Positions 43,010 through 51,475 of a stretch of DNA of 64,000 nucleotides are shown here, piece after piece. The notes beneath the pieces are model-generated. The model saw only the letters and a list, made by a program, of their open reading frames with translations. It ran no database searches and was not told where the DNA came from. The position numbers and the translations under genes are program-made. Origin of the DNA: Acidimicrobiaceae bacterium (lineage in GTDB: Bacteria > Actinomycetota > Acidimicrobiia > Acidimicrobiales > Aldehydirespiratoraceae); the NCBI GenBank assembly GCA_009842325.1, contig VYFQ01000007.1:1-64000 (forward strand). The letters run 5' to 3'. Each line of letters begins with the position of its first letter. The first letter of the stretch is position 1.

Positions 43010-44482
43010 ATGACCCAACTTCACGAAGCCCAACGCCGGGCCGATCCGATCAAGCGATATGTAGCGCCCGAGTCGTTGGAGGACGCCTTGGACGTACTCG
43101 CGGCGCGCGGCCCCTCGGCCCGCGTCATCGCCGGCGGCACCGACCTGCTGCTGGAACTCAGCCGCGGCGCGAGGACCGGCATCGACACGCTCGTCGATCT
43201 GAGCGTGCTCGACGGGCTCGACACCATCACCGAGCACCGCGGGCGAGTGGAGTTGGGCCCCCTCGTCACCCACGGCGACGTAGTCGGATGCGAGCGGATG
43301 CTGTCGGTGGGGCTCCCGCTGGCGCAGGCGTGCCTGGAGGTCGGGGGTCCGCAGCTTCGCAACCGGGCCACGATCGTCGGCAACATCGTCACAGCCAGCC
43401 CCGCCAACGACACAATCTCCGCGCTCTACGCGCTGGGCGCCGACGTGACCGTCTCGTCGGCCGGCGGTGGCCACCGGACCATGCCGATCGAGGACTTCTT
43501 CACTGGTTTCCGCACCACCTCGCTGGAGCCGGGCGAGCTCGTGACCAGGATCTCCTTCGACGCGCTCGGCGGGGGACGCCGGGGCATCTTCGTGAAGCTC
43601 GGGTTGCGGAGGGCTCAGGCCATCTCGGTGGTTCACGCCGCCGCGGTCGTCACCGAGGGCAGCGACGGCACCGTGTCCGACCTGGTGGTGGCCCTGGGCA
43701 GTGTCGGCCCGACCATCGAGCTGGTGGACGCGGCCACCGGCATAGCCAGGGGACGGCTCCTCGCCGACGCGGCCGCCGACGTAGCGGCCGCGTCCCGGGC
43801 TGCGGTCACACCCATCGACGACCTGCGCTCCACCGCCGAGTACCGCAGCCACACGGTCGAGGTGGTGGTGGAGCGGGCGCTGCGCTCGCTGGCGGCCGGC
43901 ACCGAGGCCTCCACCTGGCCCCAGAGCCCTCCCCGCCTGGTCGTCGTCCCCGATTCCCCGGCGCCATCGGCGCCGGAGGAGCCCGCCCGGCGGGAGGTCA
44001 CCGACGTCTGGACCATCACGGCCACCATCAACGGCGTCCAGCGCAGCGCGGCCAACGCCGCGGGCCGCACCCTGCTCGACTGGCTGCGATTCGACCTCGG
44101 ACTGACCGGCACCAAGGAGGGCTGCGCCGAGGGCGAGTGCGGAGCCTGCACCGTCCACCTCGACGGCCGGGCCGTGCTGGCTTGCCTGGTGCCCGCCGCC
44201 CGTGCCGACGGCACGAGCATCACTACCGTCGAGGGCGTCGCCCCATCCGACGGGAGCCTGCACCCCGTCCAGCAAGCCCTGGCCGAGTGCGGGGGCGTCC
44301 AGTGCGGCTTCTGCACCCCGGGGTTCGTGATGAGCGCGGCCATGCTGGCCGACGAGGAGCCTCACCCCAGCCGGGAACAGGTGGAGCACGGCCTGGCCGG
44401 AAACCTGTGCCGCTGCACCGGGTACTACTCGATCATCGACGCCCTGGCCGGAAACGGCGAGGGCGAGGCCGCGCACCGATGA
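43010..44482 (+). CDS. Xanthine-dehydrogenase-type FAD and [2Fe-2S] subunit (fused)
   Basis: Protein of 490 residues that joins two electron-transfer subunits of molybdenum hydroxylases. The FAD domain comes first (about 1-290: AGGTDLLLELSRG, RNRATIVGNIVTASPANDT). After a linker comes the [2Fe-2S] part from about 340, with Cys372, 377, 380 and 392 (EGCAEGECGACTVHLDG) and the second cluster in QCGFCTPGF and GNLCRCTGYYS. The order is the reverse of bacterial XdhA, where the iron-sulfur part leads. The start is fixed by the tRNA: no ATG or GTG lies between 43010 and the first conserved residues (YVAPESLEDAL). The stop overlaps the next start (ATGA). Confidence 0.9.
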   Translation: MTQLHEAQRRADPIKRYVAPESLEDALDVLAARGPSARVIAGGTDLLLELSRGARTGIDTLVDLSVLDGLDTITEHRGRVELGPLVTHGDVVGCERMLSVGLPLAQACLEVGGPQLRNRATIVGNIVTASPANDTISALYALGADVTVSSAGGGHRTMPIEDFFTGFRTTSLEPGELVTRISFDALGGGRRGIFVKLGLRRAQAISVVHAAAVVTEGSDGTVSDLVVALGSVGPTIELVDAATGIARGRLLADAAADVAAASRAAVTPIDDLRSTAEYRSHTVEVVVERALRSLAAGTEASTWPQSPPRLVVVPDSPAPSAPEEPARREVTDVWTITATINGVQRSAANAAGRTLLDWLRFDLGLTGTKEGCAEGECGACTVHLDGRAVLACLVPAARADGTSITTVEGVAPSDGSLHPVQQALAECGGVQCGFCTPGFVMSAAMLADEEPHPSREQVEHGLAGNLCRCTGYYSIIDALAGNGEGEAAHR

Positions 44483-46716
44483 GCGTCGGCGCCTCCCCGA
44501 CCCGCATCGATGCGCCGGCCAAGCTCACCGGCGCGGCCGAGTACCCGAGCGACAGGATTCCGGCCAACGCGCTGTGGGCCATGGCGGTGTTCACCGACCA
44601 GCCTCACGCCCGCCTGATCAGCCTCGATCTGGAGGCCGCTAGGGCCGTCGAGGGAGTGGTCGCCGTGTTCGGCTCGGCCGATGTGCCCGTGAACGAGTTC
44701 GGCCTCACCATGGCCGACCATCCGGTGTTCGTCGGCCTGGAGCACACCGGCCGCAGTCACCTGCCCTGCGACGTGTCCCGCTGGGAGGCGGACCGGCTGG
44801 CGCTGGTCGTGGCCGAGACGCCCGACGCGGCCCGGGCGGCGGCGGCCGCCATCGAGGCCCGGTGGGAGCCGTTGCCGGTGCTGGCCGACATCGACCAGTC
44901 GCTGTCCTCGGAGACGATGATCCACCCCGAGAATGGCGAGCCCTCCAACGCCTACTACTCGCTGCGCATCCGCAAGGGGGACATGGATCAGGGCTGGGCC
45001 GACGCCGAGGTGGTGGTGGAGTCGACCTACGAGTTCCCCTACCAGGAGCACGCCTACCTGCAGCCCGAGGCGGGCATGGCCTACATCGACGGCGAGGGCC
45101 GGGTGACGGTGGAGGTCGCGGGCCAATGGACCCACGAGGACCAGGAGCAGATCGCTCACGCCCTCGACCTGCCCGCCGAGCGGGTCCGGGTGATCTATCC
45201 GGCCATCGGCGGCGCCTTCGGCGGCCGCGAGGACATATCGGTCCAGATCGTGCTGGGCCTGGCCGCGATGAAGCTCCACGAGCGGGGCATCGACCGCCCG
45301 GTGGCCACCGTGTGGTCGCGCGAGGAGTCGATCGTCGGGCACGGCAAGCGCCACCGGGGCCGCATCACCGCGCGCTGGGGTGCCCGGCGCGACGGCCGCA
45401 TCACCGCGGTGAGCAGCACCGCCTGGCTCGACGCGGGGGCTTACAACTTCACCTCCAACAAGGTGCTGGGCAACTGCCACCTGCACCAGGCAGGGCCCTA
45501 CGAAGTGCCCAACGCCGAGATCGACAGCATCGCGGTGTACACCAACGCCACTCCGGCCGGCGCGTTCCGGGGCTTCGGCGCCCCGCAGGCTGCCTTCGCT
45601 GCCGAGAGCCAGATCAACAAGCTGGCCGAGGCGCTGGGTGTGGACCCGGTGGAGATCCGCCGCATCAACACCCTGCGCGAGGGCAGCGTCGGCATCACCC
45701 AGACTGCCATGCCCGAGGGCGTGACCATGCCCGAGGTGATCGACCGCTGCGCCGAGACCGCAGCGGAGCCCGCCTCCGACGGCGCGGCCTTCAGCCCGTT
45801 CCCGTCGCTGCCGCCCGACTTCTCGGCGCTGCGCCGGGGCCGGGGCTTCGCCTGCTCGTTCAAGAACGTCGGGTTCTCCTTCGGCTACCCCGAGCGCTGC
45901 GAGGCCGAGATAGTCCTCCATGGCAGCCAGGACTCCGACGAGCCTGAGCGGGCCGAGCTGTACCACGCCGGCGCCGAGGTCGGCCAGGGCGCCCATACCG
46001 CGCTGGTGCAGATGGCCGCCGAGGCCACCGGGCTGCCGGCGGACCGCATCGTGCACCGCTTCAGCGACACGGCCACCTCCGGCGATGCCGGATCGGCGTC
46101 GGCCTCGAGGCTCACGTGGATGTCGGGCAACGCGATCCTCGGCGCGGCCGAGGAGGCCGAGAAGGCCTGGCGGGACGGCCAGCGTCCGGCTGCGGGCCGT
46201 TTCCGCTTCGTGCCTCCGCCCACCGAGCCGCTCGACCCCGTCGACGGCCACTGCGTCCCCAACTTCAGCTACGGCTACGTGGCCCAGCACGTCGAGCTCA
46301 CGGTGGACACCGGGACGGGTCACATCCGGGTCGACCGGGTGGTGAGTGCCCACGACGTGGGGCGGGCCATCAACCCGGACCTGGTGGTGGGACAGATCGA
46401 GGGTGCGGTCATCCAGGCCCACGGATACGCGCTGAGCGAGGACCTCCGATCAGACGGCGGCCGCCTGCAGAACATGCGCCTGAGCACCTACCTGATGCCC
46501 GGCATCGGCGACATCCCCACCACCGTCGACAGCGTCGTGCTGGAACTGGCCGACCCGCTCGGCCCGTGGGGCGCCCGCGGCATGGCCGAGATGGGCATGA
46601 TCCCCTACGCCCCCGCGGTGACAGCCGCCCTCCACGACGCCACCGGCGTCTGGTTCGACAGCTTCCCCCTCACCCCCGACCGCGTCCTGGCCGGCCTTCG
46701 CCAAGCCGAGGGCTGA
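44479..46716 (+). CDS. Xanthine-dehydrogenase-type molybdopterin subunit
   Basis: Large subunit of 745 residues with GGAFGGRED (Glu251), AFRGFGAPQ (Arg364) and the base Glu704 in ARGMAEMG. In mammalian xanthine dehydrogenase the equivalent Glu and Arg orient the purine, and CO and aldehyde oxidoreductases lack them. The pair therefore favours a purine or similar N-heterocycle as substrate, although other hydroxylases share parts of these motifs. It is coupled to the FAD/iron-sulfur subunit, and the HIT gene converges 9 bases downstream. No XdhC-like maturation factor is in the window. Confidence 0.9.
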   Translation: MSVGASPTRIDAPAKLTGAAEYPSDRIPANALWAMAVFTDQPHARLISLDLEAARAVEGVVAVFGSADVPVNEFGLTMADHPVFVGLEHTGRSHLPCDVSRWEADRLALVVAETPDAARAAAAAIEARWEPLPVLADIDQSLSSETMIHPENGEPSNAYYSLRIRKGDMDQGWADAEVVVESTYEFPYQEHAYLQPEAGMAYIDGEGRVTVEVAGQWTHEDQEQIAHALDLPAERVRVIYPAIGGAFGGREDISVQIVLGLAAMKLHERGIDRPVATVWSREESIVGHGKRHRGRITARWGARRDGRITAVSSTAWLDAGAYNFTSNKVLGNCHLHQAGPYEVPNAEIDSIAVYTNATPAGAFRGFGAPQAAFAAESQINKLAEALGVDPVEIRRINTLREGSVGITQTAMPEGVTMPEVIDRCAETAAEPASDGAAFSPFPSLPPDFSALRRGRGFACSFKNVGFSFGYPERCEAEIVLHGSQDSDEPERAELYHAGAEVGQGAHTALVQMAAEATGLPADRIVHRFSDTATSGDAGSASASRLTWMSGNAILGAAEEAEKAWRDGQRPAAGRFRFVPPPTEPLDPVDGHCVPNFSYGYVAQHVELTVDTGTGHIRVDRVVSAHDVGRAINPDLVVGQIEGAVIQAHGYALSEDLRSDGGRLQNMRLSTYLMPGIGDIPTTVDSVVLELADPLGPWGARGMAEMGMIPYAPAVTAALHDATGVWFDSFPLTPDRVLAGLRQAEG

Positions 46717-46725
46717 TCGGCGCGG

Positions 46726-47295
46726 TCAGCGGGGCCAGGCGGCGGTCAGGCGTTCCCAGCAGTCTTGGAGGCTCTGGGGGAGGACCCTCACGTCGGCAAG
46801 CGCGGTCATGAAGTTGGTGTCGGAGCGCCAGCGGGGCAGCACGTGGATGTGGACGTGGTCGTACACGCTGGGGCCGGCGCCCTCACCGAGGTTGGCGCCG
46901 ACGTTCACCCCGTCGGGCGAGAACGCGGCCTTCACCGCGGCCACCGCGTCGTGGACGGTGTCCCACAGCTCGCGCCGCTCGTGGAGGTCCAGGCCCTCGA
47001 GATCTCCAACGGCGCGGTAGGGCAGGATCAGCAGGTGGCCCGTCGAGTACGGGTAGCGGTTCAGGATGGCGAAGACCAGCTCGCCGCGGTGCACGATGTG
47101 CGTCTTGTCGTCAGGCAGGCCCGAGTTGAGGATGGCTTCGAACAGGCTCTGGCCGGTCTCGTCGTCGGGACCGGCCCCGACTCCGGGGACCGTGCCAGGG
47201 ATGGTGCCGGAGGAGTCCGCGATCCCGGCTGCGGCCGCCTCCCGGTCGTCCATCATGGCGGGGATCCGCCATCCGGCCCAGAGGCGCTCGACCAT
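46726..47295 (-). CDS. HIT-family nucleotide hydrolase/phosphorylase
   Basis: Protein of 189 residues with the histidine triad YDHVHIHVLPRW and the upstream FAILNRYPYSTGHLLILPYRA typical of the actinobacterial Ap4A-phosphorylase-like HIT branch. The first residues MVERLWAGWR are also characteristic. A 40-residue Ala/Gly/Pro-rich insert follows. It would act on dinucleoside polyphosphates or nucleotide adducts. Its start lies 1 base after the thrS stop, so it is read with thrS. Confidence 0.92.
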   Translation of the reverse strand: MVERLWAGWRIPAMMDDREAAAAGIADSSGTIPGTVPGVGAGPDDETGQSLFEAILNSGLPDDKTHIVHRGELVFAILNRYPYSTGHLLILPYRAVGDLEGLDLHERRELWDTVHDAVAAVKAAFSPDGVNVGANLGEGAGPSVYDHVHIHVLPRWRSDTNFMTALADVRVLPQSLQDCWERLTAAWPR

Positions 47296-47296
47296 G

Positions 47297-49285
47297 TCAG
47301 CTCCGAGCCTCGACCTCGGCTGCTAAGCGGTCGGCGAAGGCTTCCAGCGGCACATCCCTCTCGGGCCTGTCGCCCCCGCGGGCGTTGACCCCGACCGTTC
47401 CGTTGGCGGCGTCGTCGCCGCCAACCACCAGAACGTAAGGGACCTTGGCCACCTTGGCGTTGCGCACCCGCTTGCCCAAAGGCTCCTCGGCCGGGCTGAC
47501 CTCGGTGCGGAAGCCTCGGGACCGCAAGGTCTCGGCCACTTCGACGGCGTAGTCCCCATGGGCCGCAGCCACCGGCAGCACCTGGGCCTGAACCGGCGCC
47601 AGCCAGGCCGGGAACGCCCCGGCGTAGTGCTCCAGGAGCACTCCGAAGAACCGCTCGACCGCGCCGAACAAGGCCCGGTGGATCATCACGGGCCGCGGCC
47701 GGGAACCGTCCGACGCCACGTACTCCAGCCCGAAGCGCTCGGGCAGGTTGAAGTCCACCTGGATGGTGGAGAGCTGCCACGAGCGGCCGATGGCGTCGCG
47801 CACGTCCACGTCGATCTTGGGACCGTAGAAGGCTCCGCCACCCTCGTCGGTCTCGTAGTCGAGCCCCGCCGACTCCAGCGCAGCTCGCAGACCGGCGGTG
47901 GCATCGTCCCACAGCGCCTCCTCGCCCACGTACTTCCCCTCGGGCCGGGTGGAGAGCCTGGTCTGGAAGTCGCTGAAGCCGAATGCCTCCAAGACGCTCA
48001 GGACGAACTCCAGCAGCGACGCCAACTCGGTGGCGATGTCTTCGCGGGTGCAGAAGATGTGAGAATCGTCCTGAGTGAAGCCCCGGCTGCGCAGCAGGCC
48101 GTGCACCGCGCCCGACAGTTCGTAGCGGTAGACCGCGCCGAGCTCGAACAGCCGCATGGGCAGGTCGCGGTAGCTGCGTTGCGACGACCGGTAGATCATC
48201 ACGTGGAACGGGCAGTTCATCGGCTTGGGGTAGTAGTCGGTGCCGTCCATCTCCATGGGCGGGTACATGCTCTCGGCGTAGAAGTCCAGGTGGCCGGAGG
48301 TCTCCCACAGCACCGACTTGGCTATGTGGGGCGAGAACACGAACTGGTAGCCGCCGTCGGCGTGGCGCTGCCGGGAGTAGTCCTCCATCAGCTTGCGCAC
48401 CAGCGCTCCCTTGGGATGCCACACCGCCAGGCCCGGCCCCAGCTCGGCCGGCCAAGACACGAGGTCGAGCTCGGCGGCCAGCCGTCGGTGGTCGCGCCGC
48501 TCGGCCTCGGCCAGGCGGTGCAGGTGGGCTCTGAGGTCCTTGCCGGTGGCCCAGGCGGTGCCGTAGATGCGCTGCAGCATGGGGTTGCGCTCGCTGCCCC
48601 TCCAGTAGGCCCCGCTGACCCGCTGCAGGGCGAAGTGTCCCAGTCGCCCGGTTGAGGGGACATGGGGGCCGAGGCACAGGTCCACGAACCCGGCCGCGTC
48701 GCCGTTGCCAGCGTCGTTGCGGTAGCAGCTGACGGTCCCTCCGTCCGACGCCTCGGAGGCAAGGTCGCCGCCCGCGTCCGCGCCCATGGCCACCGCCTCG
48801 ATGATGGCCCGCTTGTAGGGATGCTCTGAGAACAGGTCCAGAGCGTCCTCGGCCGCCATCTCGACCCGCCGGAAGGGCTGGTCGGCCTCGATTATCTCGC
48901 GCATGCGGGCTTCGATGCGCTCCAGGTCGGCGTCGGTGAAGGTGCCGCCGTCGGGCAGTTCGAAGTCGTAGTAGAAGCCGTGTTCGATGGGTGGCCCGAT
49001 GGCGAAGGTGGCCCCCGGGTACAGGTCCAGCACGGCCTGGGCCAGCACGTGGGCGGTGGAGTGGCGGATGGTGTGCAGGCCCCGGTCCGACGATGCGGTG
49101 ACGATCTCCACCGAGGCCCCGTCCGGGATGGGCGCGGTCAGGTCCTTCTCGGCACCGTCCACGACCGCGACGACTGCGTCGGCGGCAAGCCGGGGGCCGA
49201 TGGAGGCGGCCAGATCGGCTGCGCTGGACCCCTCTACCAGCTCGCGCGCGGAGCCGTCGGGCAACGAGACCGAGATCACGGACAT
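47297..49285 (-). CDS. thrS: Threonyl-tRNA synthetase
   Basis: Enzyme of 662 residues with the expected order: TGS domain (1-60), editing domain with HSTAHVLAQAV, then the class II core (MEDYSRQRHADGGYQFVFSP, the zinc Cys in PKPMNCPFHVMIY, motif 2 RYELSGAVHGLLRSRGFTQDD, motif 3 region RPVMIHRALFGAVERFFGVL) and the anticodon-binding domain (VLPVAAAHGDYAVEVAETLR). It charges tRNA-Thr in the cytoplasm. It is followed at once by the HIT gene, a common actinobacterial pairing. Confidence 0.97.
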   Translation of the reverse strand: MSVISVSLPDGSARELVEGSSAADLAASIGPRLAADAVVAVVDGAEKDLTAPIPDGASVEIVTASSDRGLHTIRHSTAHVLAQAVLDLYPGATFAIGPPIEHGFYYDFELPDGGTFTDADLERIEARMREIIEADQPFRRVEMAAEDALDLFSEHPYKRAIIEAVAMGADAGGDLASEASDGGTVSCYRNDAGNGDAAGFVDLCLGPHVPSTGRLGHFALQRVSGAYWRGSERNPMLQRIYGTAWATGKDLRAHLHRLAEAERRDHRRLAAELDLVSWPAELGPGLAVWHPKGALVRKLMEDYSRQRHADGGYQFVFSPHIAKSVLWETSGHLDFYAESMYPPMEMDGTDYYPKPMNCPFHVMIYRSSQRSYRDLPMRLFELGAVYRYELSGAVHGLLRSRGFTQDDSHIFCTREDIATELASLLEFVLSVLEAFGFSDFQTRLSTRPEGKYVGEEALWDDATAGLRAALESAGLDYETDEGGGAFYGPKIDVDVRDAIGRSWQLSTIQVDFNLPERFGLEYVASDGSRPRPVMIHRALFGAVERFFGVLLEHYAGAFPAWLAPVQAQVLPVAAAHGDYAVEVAETLRSRGFRTEVSPAEEPLGKRVRNAKVAKVPYVLVVGGDDAANGTVGVNARGGDRPERDVPLEAFADRLAAEVEARS

Positions 49286-49293
49286 CGCCTCCG

Positions 49294-49299
49294 AGGCTA
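49294..49299 (-). promoter_or_regulatory. Putative -10 box before thrS
   Basis: TAGCCT on the minus strand lies 8 bases before the thrS ATG; a GGAGG also lies in that short interval, so initiation could be either leadered or leaderless. Confidence 0.4.
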
Positions 49300-49358
49300 C
49301 CGCTGCCCCCCGATCGCGAGCGGCCGCCCGCGGATCAGACCACCTACTGGGGAACCGT

Positions 49359-50504
49359 TCACCTCGCGCCCTCTTTCAGGGCTACTCCCAACAGGTCGGC
49401 CGCGGCGTGCACCGGATGGCCGGCGCCGGCGGCGCCGTCCACGGCAGCTAGGGCTCCGGGGACGTCGAGGTCGTCGTCGAGGCGTTGGCGTACCTCGCCC
49501 AGAAGGCCGGCACCGCCGTCGCCTCCGGCTCCGGCGCTCCGCCAAAGGGTCAGGCGTTGCTCGGCCTCGTCCAGCAGGCCGTCGTGCCAGGGCCAGGGGG
49601 TGCGGTAGTGCTGCGACATGAGGGCCAGGCGGATGGCCATCGGTTCATGGTCCCGCCGCAGGTCGTGGACGAACACCAGGTTGCCGAGCGACTTCGACAT
49701 CTTGGAGCCCTGGTAGTGCACCAGCGCCTGGTGCATCCAGTGCCGAGCGAACGGCTTGCCCGTCACCGCCTCGGACTGGGCCCGCTCGCATTCGTGGTGC
49801 GGGTACAGCAGGTCCACTCCCCCGCCGTGCAGGTCGATGGTCTCTCCCAGCTCGCGCAGGGCCAGCGTCGAGCACTCGACGTGCCAACCGGGTCGCCCCG
49901 GCCCCCAGCGGGACTCCCACGACGGCTCGCCGGGTCGGGCCTGCTGCCACAGCACGAAGTCGAGCCGGTCCCGCTTGGCCGGGTCGTCGGGGTCGTCGCG
50001 CCACTGGCGGGCCAGGTCGATCATGTGGTCGCGCCCGAATCCCGACAGCGAGCCGAAGCCGTAGAAGGCCTGCGTGTCGAAGTAGACGCTTCCGCCGGAG
50101 CGGTACGCGAAGCCCCGCTCCAGGGCGGCGTGAATGAAGCCCCGGATGTCGGGGATGGCCGACGTCGCCCTGGGCTCGGAGGCCGGCGGCAAGGTGTTCA
50201 GCGCGGCCATGTCGTCGTCGAAACGGGCCGTCTGATCGAATGCCAGGTCGAGATAGTGGACCCCCCGGCGGTCGGCCGCGGCCAGGATGTCGTCGTCGAC
50301 GTCGGTGATGTTGCGCACGCAGCGGGTCTCGCGGCCCATGTCCCGGAGGCGTCGCTGCAGCACGTCGTAGGTGATGTAGGTGGCGGCGTGCCCCAAGTGG
50401 GTGGCGTCGTAGGGCGTGATGCCGCACACGTACATGCGCACCACCTCAGGCGGGTCGAAATCCACCACCGCGCCCCGGGCAGTGTCGTAGAGCCGCAGGG
50501 TCAC
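49359..50504 (-). CDS. mshC: Cysteinyl-tRNA-synthetase-like mycothiol ligase (MshC type)
   Basis: Class I synthetase-fold ligase of 381 residues. The N-terminal stretch MYVCGITPYDATHLGHAATY has the ITPYDATH variant typical of MshC, where cysteinyl-tRNA synthetase has GPTVYDxxHIGHAR. PGRPGWHVECS, the HHE zinc region (YPHHECERAQ) and KMSKSLGN follow. The chain is shorter than CysS and lacks most of its tRNA-binding C-terminus. MshC joins cysteine to glucosaminyl-inositol in mycothiol synthesis. The alternative, a genuine CysS, is less likely. GTG start; divergent from the InhA-like gene. Confidence 0.78.
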   Translation of the reverse strand: MTLRLYDTARGAVVDFDPPEVVRMYVCGITPYDATHLGHAATYITYDVLQRRLRDMGRETRCVRNITDVDDDILAAADRRGVHYLDLAFDQTARFDDDMAALNTLPPASEPRATSAIPDIRGFIHAALERGFAYRSGGSVYFDTQAFYGFGSLSGFGRDHMIDLARQWRDDPDDPAKRDRLDFVLWQQARPGEPSWESRWGPGRPGWHVECSTLALRELGETIDLHGGGVDLLYPHHECERAQSEAVTGKPFARHWMHQALVHYQGSKMSKSLGNLVFVHDLRRDHEPMAIRLALMSQHYRTPWPWHDGLLDEAEQRLTLWRSAGAGGDGGAGLLGEVRQRLDDDLDVPGALAAVDGAAGAGHPVHAAADLLGVALKEGAR

Positions 50505-50579
50505 GTTGCACCGGCCGTCAGGGGAGCCAAGGTGGTTACTTCACCGCCGGCCTTGCCATAGAGCCGCACATTCTCACGG

Positions 50580-50585
50580 TAGCGT
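50580..50585 (+). promoter_or_regulatory. Putative -10 box for leaderless InhA-like gene
   Basis: TAGCGT lies 8 bases before GTG 50594. This favours that GTG over the TTG three codons upstream, which would overlap the box. Confidence 0.45.
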
Positions 50586-50593
50586 TGCCGGCC

Positions 50594-51361
50594 GTGGGCA
50601 TCCTCGACGGCAAGCGCATCGTCATCACCGGCGTGCTGACCGACGCCTCGCTGGCCTACGGCGCGGCCGAACTTGCGCTGGCCGAGGGGGCCGAGATCCT
50701 CGTGACCGGGGCCGGACGGGCAATGCGCCTCACGCAGCGCACGGCCCGCAAGCTCGGCGACGGCATCGAGGTGGTGGAGTTCGACGTGACCGAGCCGTCC
50801 CACGCCGACGCCCTGCGCGACCACCTAGCCGGCAGCTGGGGGCAGGTGGACGGCGCGCTCCATGCCATCGGGTTCGCTCCGGAGGTCTGCCTGGGCGGCA
50901 CGTTCATGGACGCCACCTGGGAAGACGTCAGGGTGGCCCTGGAGATCTCCACCTATTCGCTCAAGATGCTCGCCGACGCGGTCGCCCCGCTCATGCCGGC
51001 GGGCAGTTCGATCGTGGGCCTGGACTTCGACGCCAGCCGGGCCTGGCCCGGCTACGACTGGATGGGCGTGGCCAAGGCCGGCCTCGAGTCGACCTGCCGG
51101 TACCTGGCCCGCTACCTCGGGCCGCAGGGCATCCGGGTGAACCTGGTCTCTGCGGGACCGATGAAGACCATGGCCGCCCGCTCGATCCCCGGGTTCTCCG
51201 AGTTCGAGGACGCGTGGGCCCTGCGGGCCCCGCTCGGCTGGAGCGTCACCGACCCCACGGGGGTGTCGCGCACCATCGTGGCCATGCTGAGCGACTGGCT
51301 GCCGGTCACCACGGGATCGGTCGTGCAGGCCGACGGCGGCTACCACGCAATCGGCGCCTAG
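50594..51361 (+). CDS. Enoyl-ACP reductase (FabI/InhA type)
   Basis: NADH-dependent reductase of 255 residues for the last step of fatty acid elongation. Features are the divergent SDR cofactor motif GVLTDASLAYGAAELAL, HAIGFAP, the active-site GYDWMGVAKAGLES (Tyr and Lys six residues apart), VSAGPMKTMAA and the C-terminal VVQADGGYHAIGA. GLDFDASRAWPGYDWM closely resembles InhA. The GTG start gives MGILDGKRIVITG, the family beginning. It is divergent from the MshC-type gene and followed by a repeat element. Confidence 0.92.
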   Translation: MGILDGKRIVITGVLTDASLAYGAAELALAEGAEILVTGAGRAMRLTQRTARKLGDGIEVVEFDVTEPSHADALRDHLAGSWGQVDGALHAIGFAPEVCLGGTFMDATWEDVRVALEISTYSLKMLADAVAPLMPAGSSIVGLDFDASRAWPGYDWMGVAKAGLESTCRYLARYLGPQGIRVNLVSAGPMKTMAARSIPGFSEFEDAWALRAPLGWSVTDPTGVSRTIVAMLSDWLPVTTGSVVQADGGYHAIGA

Positions 51362-51405
51362 AGGCGGAGCGGACGCCGCCTCCAGTTGGGGACTCGCGAG
51401 GCGCT

Positions 51406-51457
51406 TAGCGAGGCCGTGGCCCGAGCGGCCCGTGAGCGCAGCGAACAAGAGCGGGAA
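51406..51457 (+). repeat. 52-bp extragenic repeat, copy A
   Basis: The sequence starts TAGCGAGGCCGTGGCC and ends AAGAGCGGGAA. It matches copy B (53892-53943) in inverted orientation with three mismatches. It lies in the 114-base gap between the InhA-like gene and the end of the CNNM pair and contains internal GGCC-rich symmetry. Confidence 0.85.
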
Positions 51458-51475
51458 ACACGCAGCAGGCGCCGA

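Noticed and set aside
44479..46716. CO dehydrogenase large subunit (CoxL form I)
   Set aside because: It lacks the CoxL active-site Cys motif and instead has FGGRED and AFRGFGAPQ of the xanthine dehydrogenase type.
49359..50504. Cysteinyl-tRNA synthetase
   Set aside because: The ITPYDATHLGHAATY motif and short C-terminus fit MshC better, though the families are close and the call keeps some doubt.
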